Shown: piece after piece, positions 18,154 to 25,642 of the stretch
Numbering within the stretch: position 1 is the stretch's first letter
How the letters are laid out: every line of letters begins with the position of its first letter
From: Loktanella sp.
Lineage (GTDB): Bacteria; Pseudomonadota; Alphaproteobacteria; Rhodobacterales; Rhodobacteraceae
NCBI GenBank assembly: GCA_017390475.1
Contig: JAFPBO010000020.1
Span: forward strand, 1-36,727
Length of the DNA stretch: 36,727 bases
Reading direction: 5' to 3'
Position numbers and translations under genes: made by a program
The notes under the pieces: generated by a model
The model's input: only the letters and a program-made list of their open reading frames with translations
Told to the model about the DNA's origin: nothing
The model's database searches: none

Positions 18154-18681
18154 ATGAAACATCTTGTGGCGATCACGATTGTTGGCGTCGGCCTGTCCTC
18201 TGCGGCGGGGCTTGCGGCGTCTTGGGCACATTCTGCCTTGCTCACCCCCTCTGCGGCAAGCGTTCATAAAACGCAGGTCCCTGCGACGGTTGTGAAACCG
18301 GCAGAACCTACGATTGCAAAAGATAGCGTTGACTTTACCGGAATGGCAGATGTTGAACCGGATGTGAATTTCTCTCCTTTCAGGGATTTGCCCGTCGTCA
18401 GCCAACCGCTGATCGAGGTGGCTCAGGATAATAAGACGTTTCAGCCCGAAACCATAACATCCGGCACGTCGCTGCGCCCGGTGGCACGGCCCGTGACACT
18501 TGAACGTCCTGTCGCGCAGGCACCGGTCGAGGTCATGGCTAATGTTCGGGGTCAATCGCCCGTCTACAGGGTCGATCATGCGCAGGTAACCGTGCCATCG
18601 GTGCCATTGCAGATTGTGGAAGGGCGGCAAAACCTGTCAGAAACGCTGACACCACCCTATCTGATTGGCGTCTACCGTTAA
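18154..18681 (+). CDS. Unrecognised 175-aa exported or membrane-anchored protein
   Basis: I do not recognise it. It starts at ATG 18154, which closely follows TAAAATAGAAGA, so the 5' leader may be very short. Residues 4-24 form a hydrophobic signal or anchor (LVAITIVGVGLSSAAGLAAS). The rest is rich in Pro, Val and Thr (LRPVARPVTLERPVAQAPVEV) and looks extended or disordered, as in periplasm-spanning linkers. The C-terminus is LTPPYLIGVYR. No Cys occurs in the mature part. It precedes the 145-aa Cys-containing exported protein and the ExbB/ExbD/TonB-like genes on the same strand and may belong to the same transcription unit. Confidence 0.65.
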   Translation: MKHLVAITIVGVGLSSAAGLAASWAHSALLTPSAASVHKTQVPATVVKPAEPTIAKDSVDFTGMADVEPDVNFSPFRDLPVVSQPLIEVAQDNKTFQPETITSGTSLRPVARPVTLERPVAQAPVEVMANVRGQSPVYRVDHAQVTVPSVPLQIVEGRQNLSETLTPPYLIGVYR

Positions 18682-18686
18682 GCTTG

Positions 18687-18703
18687 TGATTGCGGCGCAA
18701 TCA
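18687..18703. repeat. Perfect 17-bp palindrome after the 175-aa gene
   Basis: TGATTGCG (18687-18694) and CGCAATCA (18696-18703) are exact reverse complements around a single G. It lies 5 bp after the stop of the 175-aa gene and about 100 bp before the next start at 18803. No T-run follows. With a one-base centre it looks more like a protein-binding dyad than a terminator, possibly controlling the ExbB/ExbD/TonB-like genes. Confidence 0.4.
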
Positions 18704-18802
18704 GGGCTGCTGCTCATGCAGGTTGAAACAAATCAGGGTTGACTAACGTCGGGTTCTCACCGTCTAGTCCAAATGAGTTTTCCAATTATTGCGGAGTTTT
18801 GG

Positions 18803-19240
18803 ATGTTGCACACGCTATGGGTTGTGGTGATTTCGCTGGGATTGATCAGCCTTGGCGCGCCGGTGCTGGCACAGGATGCGCCCGCCGAGTTTACTCTGGA
18901 CCTGAACGGGGCTGCGGAAACCGACGGGGGTGCCTGCCGCCTGACCTATGTCGTCGTCAATTCAAGCGAAATCGACCTGTCACGCGCCGCCTATGAGGTC
19001 GCAATTTTCGATGTGCAGGGTGTTGTACAGCGATTGATCGCGCTCGATTTTGGTGCCTTGTCGGCAGGCCGCACGAAGGTGCTGCAATTCGATCTGCCGC
19101 AAATGTCCTGTGGCATGATTTCGCGGATCATCATCAATGACGGCATCGCCTGCGAACCTGTCGGCGGGGCAGAGGATATCAGTCTTTGCATGGACGCATT
19201 GACGGCAACATCGCGCACGGCCATCCAGTTCGGGCTGTGA
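18803..19240 (+). CDS. Exported 145-aa protein with four cysteines
   Basis: The function is not recognised. ATG 18803 is chosen because a GGAG site (18793-18796) lies six bases upstream; the frame is open ten codons further but that N-terminus would weaken the signal peptide. The signal peptide is MLHTLWVVVISLGLISLGAPVLA with cleavage near residue 23. The mature protein (about 122 aa) begins QDAPAEFTLDLNGA and has Cys at 45, 103, 117 and 129, probably two disulphides. The strand pattern (CRLTYVVVNSS, AYEVAIFDVQGVV, RTKVLQFDLP) suggests a small immunoglobulin-like beta sandwich. It is 52 bases ahead of the ExbB-like gene on the same strand, so it may be the periplasmic partner of that channel complex. 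Confidence 0.72.
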   Translation: MLHTLWVVVISLGLISLGAPVLAQDAPAEFTLDLNGAAETDGGACRLTYVVVNSSEIDLSRAAYEVAIFDVQGVVQRLIALDFGALSAGRTKVLQFDLPQMSCGMISRIIINDGIACEPVGGAEDISLCMDALTATSRTAIQFGL

Positions 19241-19292
19241 TCGGCATTTCGCCAGCGCGTCCCATTCTGACCTTCGCAAAGCGGATATTTTC

Positions 19293-19937
19293 ATGCAAGC
19301 CATCCTGCCTTTCTTGACCAACCCGGCCACGATCATCGTCTTTGTCGCCTTGTTTGTCCTGTCGCTGATCGCGGTGACGGTCGCGTTTCAGAAAGCGATC
19401 CAATTCGCGCAGCTTGGTGTCGGCCAGCGCGGTACGGCTGAAATTATCCTTGATAGCTGGCTCAGCGGGCGGGCCGATGACGCGATCAAATTGGCTTCGG
19501 AACGCGGTTCGGTTCTGGCGCGCATTCTGCAGGCGGTATTTTCCGGCGTCCAAGCCCGGCCCGCCGATCCCGCCTATGCCGAAGAGTTGGGTCGCCAGAC
19601 CGCCATCATCGAACTGGCAAGCATGACAAACCGGATGCGGTTGTTAGAGATGGTCGTGCAGTCTGCACCGATGCTGGGGCTTCTGGGGACAGTGATTGGG
19701 ATGATCGATGCGTTTTCTGTCCTCGCCGTTAGCGAAGGGGCTGCCAATGCGCAGGCGCTTGCAGGTGGAATTTGGACAGCATTGGTGACCACCGCACTTG
19801 GTCTGGCTGTGGCGCTTGTCGCCTATTTCGTCGCCGTTTGGCTGGAGGGGCGGATCGAGCGGGAGCGCAATCTGATTGAGGCGGCGATTTCAGCGGCAAT
19901 CCACGGTCGGGTCAGTCCGTCGAACCTTGGGAAATGA
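19293..19937 (+). CDS. ExbB/TolQ/MotA-family proton-channel protein
   Basis: A 214-aa inner-membrane protein with the three-helix layout of ExbB/TolQ: TM1 at about 11-32, TM2 at about 119-143, TM3 at about 158-183. The family signature in TM2 is clear (PMLGLLGTVIGMIDAF), and TM3 carries the TALVTTALGLAVAL pattern with conserved Thr and Gly residues. The cytoplasmic loop between TM1 and TM2 has the usual helical hairpin (IIELASMTNRMRLLEM). Five copies would be expected to surround the ExbD-like helices and couple proton flow to movement. The next gene starts four bases after its stop. The context (two ExbD-like genes and a TonB-like gene) makes a dedicated complex likely. It is not an orthologue of the cell's tol-pal TolQ by context: no tolA, tolB or pal is near. 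Confidence 0.9.
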   Translation: MQAILPFLTNPATIIVFVALFVLSLIAVTVAFQKAIQFAQLGVGQRGTAEIILDSWLSGRADDAIKLASERGSVLARILQAVFSGVQARPADPAYAEELGRQTAIIELASMTNRMRLLEMVVQSAPMLGLLGTVIGMIDAFSVLAVSEGAANAQALAGGIWTALVTTALGLAVALVAYFVAVWLEGRIERERNLIEAAISAAIHGRVSPSNLGK

Positions 19938-19941
19938 TGCC

Positions 19942-20397
19942 GTGTCGCATCTGTCCGTCTTCAAACTGCCTGAACCCGAACGCCGGTATCGGTTTGCACT
20001 GACGCCCCTGGCGGATGTGATGTTCCAGTTGCTGATTTTCTTCATGCTTACGTCAAATCTTGTGCCCTATGCGCTGTTGACACTGCAATCGGCCCCGCCT
20101 GCCGGTCTGGCGGGCAGGGCTGGCGCTGCGGCACCAGACGTGGCTGTCAGCGTGACTGCGGGCAGCGATGCGGCTCTCTGGGTTGTCGAAGCGGGGCAAG
20201 TATCCGTTGGGGGTGTCGCACTGGAACTGGATGCAATCGACAACCTTGTTTCCGGGCTGGCCGAGAGCGAACCTTTTGCAGGTATCCTGCTAGTATTGTC
20301 AGACAGCGCCCGGGTGCAGGATCTTGCCGAAGTTCTCGCAAGTCTTGAACGCGCAGAGATCAACCCGATATCGATTGCACGCGAGGCGGCGCAATGA
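19942..20397 (+). CDS. ExbD/TolR-like protein 1 (with the conserved Asp)
   Basis: A 151-aa protein with one N-terminal membrane helix and a periplasmic domain. GTG at 19942 is the chosen start: it follows a GGGA site, avoids long overlap with the ExbB-like gene, and places the helix Asp at residue 25 (TPLADVMFQLLIFFMLTSN), the same number as the essential Asp of E. coli ExbD. The periplasmic part (about 45-151) has the ExbD-type strand and helix pattern (DVAVSVTAGSDAALWVV; GILLVLSDSARVQDLAEVLASLERA). It should form the proton-responsive rotor or plug inside the ExbB-like pentamer. It overlaps the next gene by four bases (ATGA). Confidence 0.88.
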   Translation: MSHLSVFKLPEPERRYRFALTPLADVMFQLLIFFMLTSNLVPYALLTLQSAPPAGLAGRAGAAAPDVAVSVTAGSDAALWVVEAGQVSVGGVALELDAIDNLVSGLAESEPFAGILLVLSDSARVQDLAEVLASLERAEINPISIAREAAQ

Positions 20398-20801
20398 CGA
20401 TCAACCGAAGCATCCTACCGCCAAAACGGACGTTTATGAAACCCGACGCGTCGCTGGCGATTGTCAATATCGTGCTATTGCTCGTGCTATTCTTCCTGAC
20501 ATCGGGTGCGCTGATCGGGGCCTCTGCTGTCAGCGAAGTCAGTGCGCCGGTCAGCCGTGATCTTTTGATCCAACGTCTGGACGGACCAACGTTGGAAGTC
20601 GGGCTGGATGAAACGATCCGCCTTGACGGGATTACCGTGACCGGTGACGAAATGATCGCGGCACTGGCAGATCAATCGCGTCTGTTCCTGCTGGTCGATG
20701 CAGAGGCGCTGGCGGCCAACCTGCTTGATTTTCTGGATGATCCGGTTTTCGATACGATTGAGGTCCGGCTGGTCACCATCGACAGCGTACGCGCACCATG
20801 A
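20394..20801 (+). CDS. ExbD/TolR-like protein 2 (without the conserved Asp)
   Basis: A 135-aa protein in ATGA overlap with ExbD-like 1 and with the TonB-like gene. It has one membrane helix (about 20-40, SLAIVNIVLLLVLFFLTSG) and a periplasmic domain with ExbD-like ending (RLFLLVDAEALAANLLDFLDDP then VRLVTIDSV). The helix Asp needed for proton coupling in ExbD/TolR is absent. The only polar side chain in the equivalent region is Asn25. A heterodimer of one Asp and one Asn subunit in the channel is therefore possible. It is short for the family, but both ends look intact. Confidence 0.82.
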   Translation: MTINRSILPPKRTFMKPDASLAIVNIVLLLVLFFLTSGALIGASAVSEVSAPVSRDLLIQRLDGPTLEVGLDETIRLDGITVTGDEMIAALADQSRLFLLVDAEALAANLLDFLDDPVFDTIEVRLVTIDSVRAP

Positions 20802-22048
20802 GCTATCTGCCTTATGGCGCGTCCGGTTTGGGCAGTTGGAGCAAGGCCTCCGCTGCGTCGGTCCTTGTGCATTGCGGTGCCGTGGCGCTGGTGGCAGGCA
20901 GTTTCTTTGCCAGCCCTGTCAGTCCGAGCGATGCCCGTACCCAGCACCTGATCACCATCGACCGGCTGGACCCGGATGTGTTGGCGGGCATGATCGCGCA
21001 GCAAGGCGCTGCGCAGGACATTGCAAATGGGCAGGCCGAGGAAGCTGAACCATCTGCCGCAGCGATAGCCACCGAAGATGAGCAGAACATCATCGAGACG
21101 CCAGAGGACCCTGGCGGGATTGAAGAGCCGGAGGAGGCTGATCTTGTAACGCCGGACCTGTCAATCCCGGAGGATATGGTTGTTGAACAGGCAACAGCCG
21201 TTCTTGTCGAAGAACCGCTGCGGCCCGCCACCCCGGATGTGTTGCAAGCGCTGCCTCCCAACCTCGACTCGCCACTGGCGCGCGCTGCTGACGAAAGTGC
21301 CGGGTCTGCCCCGCCCGATGCCGTTGCCGCCCTGAGAGCTGAGACCGGTGAGATTGAGGTGTTGACAGCCCGCGGCGCATACCGCCCCTCACCATCGGGC
21401 CCACCGCCGGTGGCCGCACCGCCAAGTGCCCAAGACCTGGCCTTGGGTGACCTGGCTGCGCGGATCACCTTGGTTGACGCCGATCCCTGCCTTGTCGCGC
21501 TGCCACGCCGTGATAGTGATGATGGGGTCGGGCTGGAAATTATGGCAAGCACCGACACGGCGATGGCACGTTTTGCCGATGATCTGCTAGGTGCTGACGA
21601 TACGCAATTGCGGCAGGTGCGGGTGCTGGTGGACCAGCTGCAATGTGCGGCCTTGGGTTTTCTGCGCGAAACGGCGGTCTATCCGGTCACGCGCATCGGC
21701 ATCTCGCTGCAAGCAGATGTCGTGTCGTCCGGTAGTCAATTGTCGGGCGAACTTCGCGGTGGGGCCGGGCGTTTCATGACGCTGCTGGTCATCGACAACA
21801 ACGGTGTCGTGCAGGATGTGCAACGGTTCACAAGCACGACAGGGCCGGTAACGCGCTTTGATATCCCGATGACCCGCAACGCGCCGCTACGCGACACCCG
21901 GCATTTGCTGTTGGCCTTGGCGACGGATACGCCTGCTGTCACGCTGCGCGGACGGGCGGGATTGATCGCAGCAGATGTCTTTGACGGTCAGAACGGTGAC
22001 GAGGTCGAAAACATGACTTTCGGGCTGGTCGCGTTTGAAGTCCGGTAG
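20798..22048 (+). CDS. TonB-like envelope-spanning protein sharing its C-terminal domain with the PpkA kinase
   Basis: A 416-aa protein in ATGA overlap with ExbD-like 2. It has a short cytoplasmic tail, one membrane helix (about 18-38), a long acidic and Pro-rich linker (about 60-210, EEP/PEE-rich) and a compact C-terminal domain (about 222-416). The linker and gene position are TonB/TolA-like, but the C-terminal domain is not a recognisable TonB domain. It instead resembles the periplasmic domain of the kinase encoded opposite: Cys231 and Cys283 are 52 residues apart, as are Cys486 and Cys538 of the kinase, and both continue with CAAL-x-F and a similar strand series to LLLALATDTP / LLLALSTDEP. 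It probably acts as the energised or mechanical arm of the ExbB/ExbD complex. It ends 6 bp from the stop of ppkA. Confidence 0.82.
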   Translation: MSYLPYGASGLGSWSKASAASVLVHCGAVALVAGSFFASPVSPSDARTQHLITIDRLDPDVLAGMIAQQGAAQDIANGQAEEAEPSAAAIATEDEQNIIETPEDPGGIEEPEEADLVTPDLSIPEDMVVEQATAVLVEEPLRPATPDVLQALPPNLDSPLARAADESAGSAPPDAVAALRAETGEIEVLTARGAYRPSPSGPPPVAAPPSAQDLALGDLAARITLVDADPCLVALPRRDSDDGVGLEIMASTDTAMARFADDLLGADDTQLRQVRVLVDQLQCAALGFLRETAVYPVTRIGISLQADVVSSGSQLSGELRGGAGRFMTLLVIDNNGVVQDVQRFTSTTGPVTRFDIPMTRNAPLRDTRHLLLALATDTPAVTLRGRAGLIAADVFDGQNGDEVENMTFGLVAFEVR

Positions 22049-22054
22049 AGCGGT

Positions 22055-24127
22055 TCAGTCCTGATCAGGTTCCGGCTCTGGTGGGGCAGGGTCGGGTTGG
22101 GTCAGCAGGACCCATGCGAGCGCCGCACTGCCCCGCCCGCCGCGTGCTGTAAGTTCGTCCAGAAGTACGGGCAACACCTCTGCTGCTTGCGCCCCATCGG
22201 CCAGCGCTGCCCGGACCGACGGTTCATCGGTCGAGAGTGCCAGCAGCAATTGTGGTGCTGCGGCAGCACCTTCCCGCAGGGTCAGGCCAACCGACAGGCT
22301 GCGCTGCCCTGCGACCTGCGGACCCAGCCTGCCGGTAAGGTTGTAAACTGCGCCAAGTGGGCTGATCAGCACCAGCCACAGCGCCGGGTCATTGGCAGGC
22401 AAGCTGATCACGGCATCCAGCGCCTCGCCACTTTGCACGCGATCCTGTGACAGCAAAACCTGCACGGGGTCACTGTTGCGCCCCTGTAGCGCTCGAACAA
22501 AATCCAGCGCGGCGCATTGGGGTTCTGTGATCTGTCGCGCCACGACATCGGCCTGTGTGCCAAAGGCTGCGGCATAGGCACCTGACAGCTCTGCGAACAT
22601 GCGGCCATTGACTGAAAATCCTTCAATCACCCCGGCATTTGCCCCCGCTGTCACGCGTGATACCAGCGTGCAGGGGGCGGGCGCATATCCGGCCAAAAAA
22701 CCGTCACGCGTATCCGCCAGAACCGGCCCAAAGCCGCCTGCGGCCGCTCCCGGCGTGGCCTGTTCCGACATCGGTGCCAGGGTGTCCAACGCCCCCTGTT
22801 CATAGGCCCAGTAACCGCTTGCCAGCACAGCGGCGACCAGCCCAGCCGCCAGTAGATAGCCACGCCCGGATGTCTTGACCGGTGCGGTTGTAACGGTCGG
22901 GACCGGTTGACGCAGCGTAGCTGCTTGCGTGACAATCGTCTGCACGCTGGGGCGCTGTAATCCGGGCACCGCGACATGGGGCAAGGCCCCTTGGGTTTTC
23001 GTCGTCTCGCGCATGCTGCCCTGATAGGGTGCAGGTGTCGGTAAACCGTCAAGATAACGGGCCGGGATCGTTTCAGGTTCCGCCAACAGCCTGCGCACAT
23101 CCTGCATTGATTGCGGCCGCGCGGCTGGATCGGGTTCGAGCATATAAGACAAAAGCGGGCGTAGATCATCTGGCACTGCTGACAGGTCGGGGATCGACTG
23201 GCGTGACTGCACCGCTTCGACAATGGATGTGCCCATGTTGAGCGGTTTGCCAGTCACCGCCGCACAGATCAGCAGGGCCAGACCGTAGACATCGGTCTGT
23301 GGCGCGATGACACCATGGAAATGGCCCAATTGTTCGGGCGAAACATATTTGAATTTGCCCGCAAACTGACCCGCCATCGTGCCTTCTTTGACGACATTAG
23401 ATTTGGCGATACCGAAGTCGATCAGCCGCGCTTCGGCCATCAACCCGTCAGGCAACATCACATTGTCCGGTGACAGATCGCGGTGGATCACGTCCTGCGC
23501 ATGGGCGCGCGACAGACCTTTTGCCAGACGGTCCAGCAACGTGCAGCAAGCCGCAGTCGGCACCGCACCCCATTTCGCGAGGTGATCGGACAGCGTGACG
23601 CCTTCGACGAACTCCATGATCAGGAAATAGCGGTTCAGACCCGGATCGTGGACGTAGTTATAATATCTGACGATGGACTCGTCCGACAGTTGCCGGAGGG
23701 TGCGTGCCTCGCGCTGGAACAGCATCCCGGCTTTGAGGTCTGCGGCGAGTTCGGGCAGGATGGCCTTGACCGCGACAGGGTCACCGGTGCCGATCTCGAT
23801 GCCGCGATACACCTCGCCCATGCCCCCGGCCTTGAGAACATCGGTGATCCGGTAATTGTTGTTGATGATTGTACCGATCGGCAGTTTTCCGGTGACCGGT
23901 GGAGGGCCGATTGGTCCGGTGGCCGGCATTGCCACGGCGGCAGGGCTGCCTTTGTTGTCTGCACCATTGGCGGCAGGCGGTCTTTGTGGCGCGAATCGTG
24001 TGCGGTCGGCGTCGTTATCCGCTGGTTCGGCCGCGCCGGATGGCGCGGGTGCAAACTGGGTCTTGTCATCACACGTAGAAGGCGGGGGGATCTCCGGGTC
24101 CTTCGGGGGATCGGTCCGGTCCGTCAT
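22055..24127 (-). CDS. ppkA: T6SS transmembrane Ser/Thr protein kinase PpkA-like
   Basis: A 690-aa kinase of the T6SS threonine-phosphorylation pathway. The N-terminal tail (1-80) carries two similar motifs, DDKTQFAP (T23) and ADRTRFAP (T43), likely autophosphorylation/FHA docking sites. The kinase domain (about 92-350) is intact: Gly loop GGMGEVYRG, K121, E140, HRD 215-217 with N222, DFG 237-239, SPE 263-265. A linker leads to one membrane helix (about 424-442). The periplasmic part (443-690) lacks the von Willebrand or other sensor domains known from some PpkA proteins; its region 480-645 is homologous to the C-terminal domain of the TonB-like protein encoded opposite. ATG 24127 overlaps the pppA stop by four bases. 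It is the last gene of the tssK operon. Confidence 0.92.
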   Translation of the reverse strand: MTDRTDPPKDPEIPPPSTCDDKTQFAPAPSGAAEPADNDADRTRFAPQRPPAANGADNKGSPAAVAMPATGPIGPPPVTGKLPIGTIINNNYRITDVLKAGGMGEVYRGIEIGTGDPVAVKAILPELAADLKAGMLFQREARTLRQLSDESIVRYYNYVHDPGLNRYFLIMEFVEGVTLSDHLAKWGAVPTAACCTLLDRLAKGLSRAHAQDVIHRDLSPDNVMLPDGLMAEARLIDFGIAKSNVVKEGTMAGQFAGKFKYVSPEQLGHFHGVIAPQTDVYGLALLICAAVTGKPLNMGTSIVEAVQSRQSIPDLSAVPDDLRPLLSYMLEPDPAARPQSMQDVRRLLAEPETIPARYLDGLPTPAPYQGSMRETTKTQGALPHVAVPGLQRPSVQTIVTQAATLRQPVPTVTTAPVKTSGRGYLLAAGLVAAVLASGYWAYEQGALDTLAPMSEQATPGAAAGGFGPVLADTRDGFLAGYAPAPCTLVSRVTAGANAGVIEGFSVNGRMFAELSGAYAAAFGTQADVVARQITEPQCAALDFVRALQGRNSDPVQVLLSQDRVQSGEALDAVISLPANDPALWLVLISPLGAVYNLTGRLGPQVAGQRSLSVGLTLREGAAAAPQLLLALSTDEPSVRAALADGAQAAEVLPVLLDELTARGGRGSAALAWVLLTQPDPAPPEPEPDQD

Positions 24128-24936
24128 GGCGCGCTTTCAGCGGTCAGCGCCGATGTGTCACCAAACTCTGTATCCTCGATCTGGACGGGCAGGGGCGGGT
24201 GACAGCGCAGGATCACGACTGTCACATTGTCGCGCGCACCACGTGCCAGAGTTTCCCGCACCAACGCGTCGCAGGCGGCCTGCGGTGGAAACTCCCGCAC
24301 GATGTTCATGATGTCATCATCGCTCAGATGTTCGGTCAGCCCGTCCGAGCACAGAACAAACACATCACCAACCGCCAGACGTCCGGTGACCAGTTCGACA
24401 TCCGGTAGCTCCGAGACGCCGATGGCCTTGGTGATAACATTGCGGCGCGGCCAGTTTGCTGCCTCTTCCGGGGTGATTGTGCTGGCATCCAGCAGTGCCC
24501 GCACTTCTGTATGATCCCGGCTTTGCTGCACGAATTGCCCTGCACGCAGCAGATAGGCGCGGCTGTCACCGGACCAAAGACAGGCGTAATCGTCCTGATG
24601 CACCAGCAAAGATACCAGCGTCGCACCGATCGTGCCGCGGTCCAGTTGGGCGGCATGATCAAGGATGATCTCATTGGCGCTGGTCAGCCGCGACATCACC
24701 CGCGCCCGCAGATCATCTGCCGACGCAGGCACACCCACGGAATTGAGATGCTCGACAATCGTCTGGCTGGCGTAATCACCGGCTGCATGGCCGCCCATAC
24801 CGTCCGACACGGCCCAAAGCCCGAAATCGGGACGCGACATCAGACTGTCTTCGTTGATCGACCGCACGCAGCCCACATCGGTGGCCTGACCGGTTTCAAA
24901 CTGGAAAAACTCTGAACTATGCATCTCTGGGGTCAT
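24124..24936 (-). CDS. pppA: T6SS PP2C-type phosphatase PppA
   Basis: A 270-aa PP2C/PPM phosphatase that should reverse PpkA phosphorylation and return the T6SS to rest. The metal-binding signature is complete: VRSINEDS (D30), WAVSDGMGGH (D45), LCSDGLTEHL and the C-terminal GARDNVTVVIL. The GTIGATLVSLLV and LWSGDSRAYLLRAG strands also match. I chose ATG 24936 (MTPEMHSSEF), overlapping the tagF end by 20 bases. ATG 24924 is nearly as good, and the upstream-open frame to 25077 has no PP2C character. It lies between tagF and ppkA, with overlaps on both sides, showing tight coupling. Confidence 0.94.
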   Translation of the reverse strand: MTPEMHSSEFFQFETGQATDVGCVRSINEDSLMSRPDFGLWAVSDGMGGHAAGDYASQTIVEHLNSVGVPASADDLRARVMSRLTSANEIILDHAAQLDRGTIGATLVSLLVHQDDYACLWSGDSRAYLLRAGQFVQQSRDHTEVRALLDASTITPEEAANWPRRNVITKAIGVSELPDVELVTGRLAVGDVFVLCSDGLTEHLSDDDIMNIVREFPPQAACDALVRETLARGARDNVTVVILRCHPPLPVQIEDTEFGDTSALTAESAP

Positions 24937-25639
24937 TGTTTTCAACCGGCAATGGAATTTCAGGCAGAGGGTCCTGTGGCGTCGCCTGTTCCGCGACCAC
25001 ACCGCCCAGAAGCCAGGCAAGCGCCTGAGGCTGCGGCAAGCCGGGGCAGGCGAGCCAGACAGCGGCCTTGCCGTCATGGCCGGGGGCCCACCAATGCGAG
25101 CGGATCAGTTGCGCCCTTGCTGCATCGACTGGACCTGCCGATTGGAACAGAGCTGTCAGATGACCGTCATTGCGATGCGCCCAGATCGTCGGGCCAACCG
25201 CCTGCGGTTCTGGCTGCAGGTCAAGTGACAACCCTTCCAGCAAGGCCCTGCCACCCTGTCCGGCCTGCATGTCTGCCATGTGCTGGTCCAGCGTTTCCCA
25301 GATCTGCTGGTCCGGCGCGGTGATCGGTGGAGGCACCAAGGCACCTTCTGCGAACAGCAGCAAAGGATAGCGGCGCCCGACCTTGTCACGGGAGGGTCGC
25401 AGCACACCGGCAAGGGTGCGGCCCGCCCAACCCGCACCGACCCAGAACCGCAGGTCCTGTGCGTGGTCCCAAAAGGCCGGCCAATCATTGCCCATGCTGT
25501 CACGCAAACCGTTGAAGGAATGGTCGATCCATCCGATCAGCATCTTTGCGACAGGTTCGGACACCCCGACCTGCAGGAAATCCCCATAACCGGGATGTTT
25601 GCCCATCAGGCCGATCACTACGCCTTGCGCGTTGGTCAT
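24917..25639 (-). CDS. tagF: T6SS-associated regulator TagF
   Basis: A 240-aa TagF/ImpM-family protein. The opening VIGLMGKHPGYGDFLQVGVSEPVAKML is the family signature (GK-x-P-x-x-GDF). A core with WPAFWDHAQDLRFWVGAGWAGRTLAGVLRPSRDKVGRRYPLLLF-type sequence matches the usual SGR-Y-P element (about residues 52-97). TagF is known in other bacteria as a negative post-translational regulator working with Fha. In Agrobacterium TagF is fused to PppA; here the two are separate but overlapping genes. ATG 25639 begins three bases after the tssM stop region (the tssM stop is downstream in the genome order), so the genes tssM-tagF are only a few bases apart. Confidence 0.92.
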   Translation of the reverse strand: MTNAQGVVIGLMGKHPGYGDFLQVGVSEPVAKMLIGWIDHSFNGLRDSMGNDWPAFWDHAQDLRFWVGAGWAGRTLAGVLRPSRDKVGRRYPLLLFAEGALVPPPITAPDQQIWETLDQHMADMQAGQGGRALLEGLSLDLQPEPQAVGPTIWAHRNDGHLTALFQSAGPVDAARAQLIRSHWWAPGHDGKAAVWLACPGLPQPQALAWLLGGVVAEQATPQDPLPEIPLPVENNDPRDA

Positions 25640-25642
25640 GGT

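Noticed and set aside
19293-22048. Tol-Pal or TonB iron-uptake locus
   Set aside because: No tolA, tolB, pal, ybgF or TonB-dependent receptor is present, and the arm protein lacks a recognisable TonB C-terminal domain.
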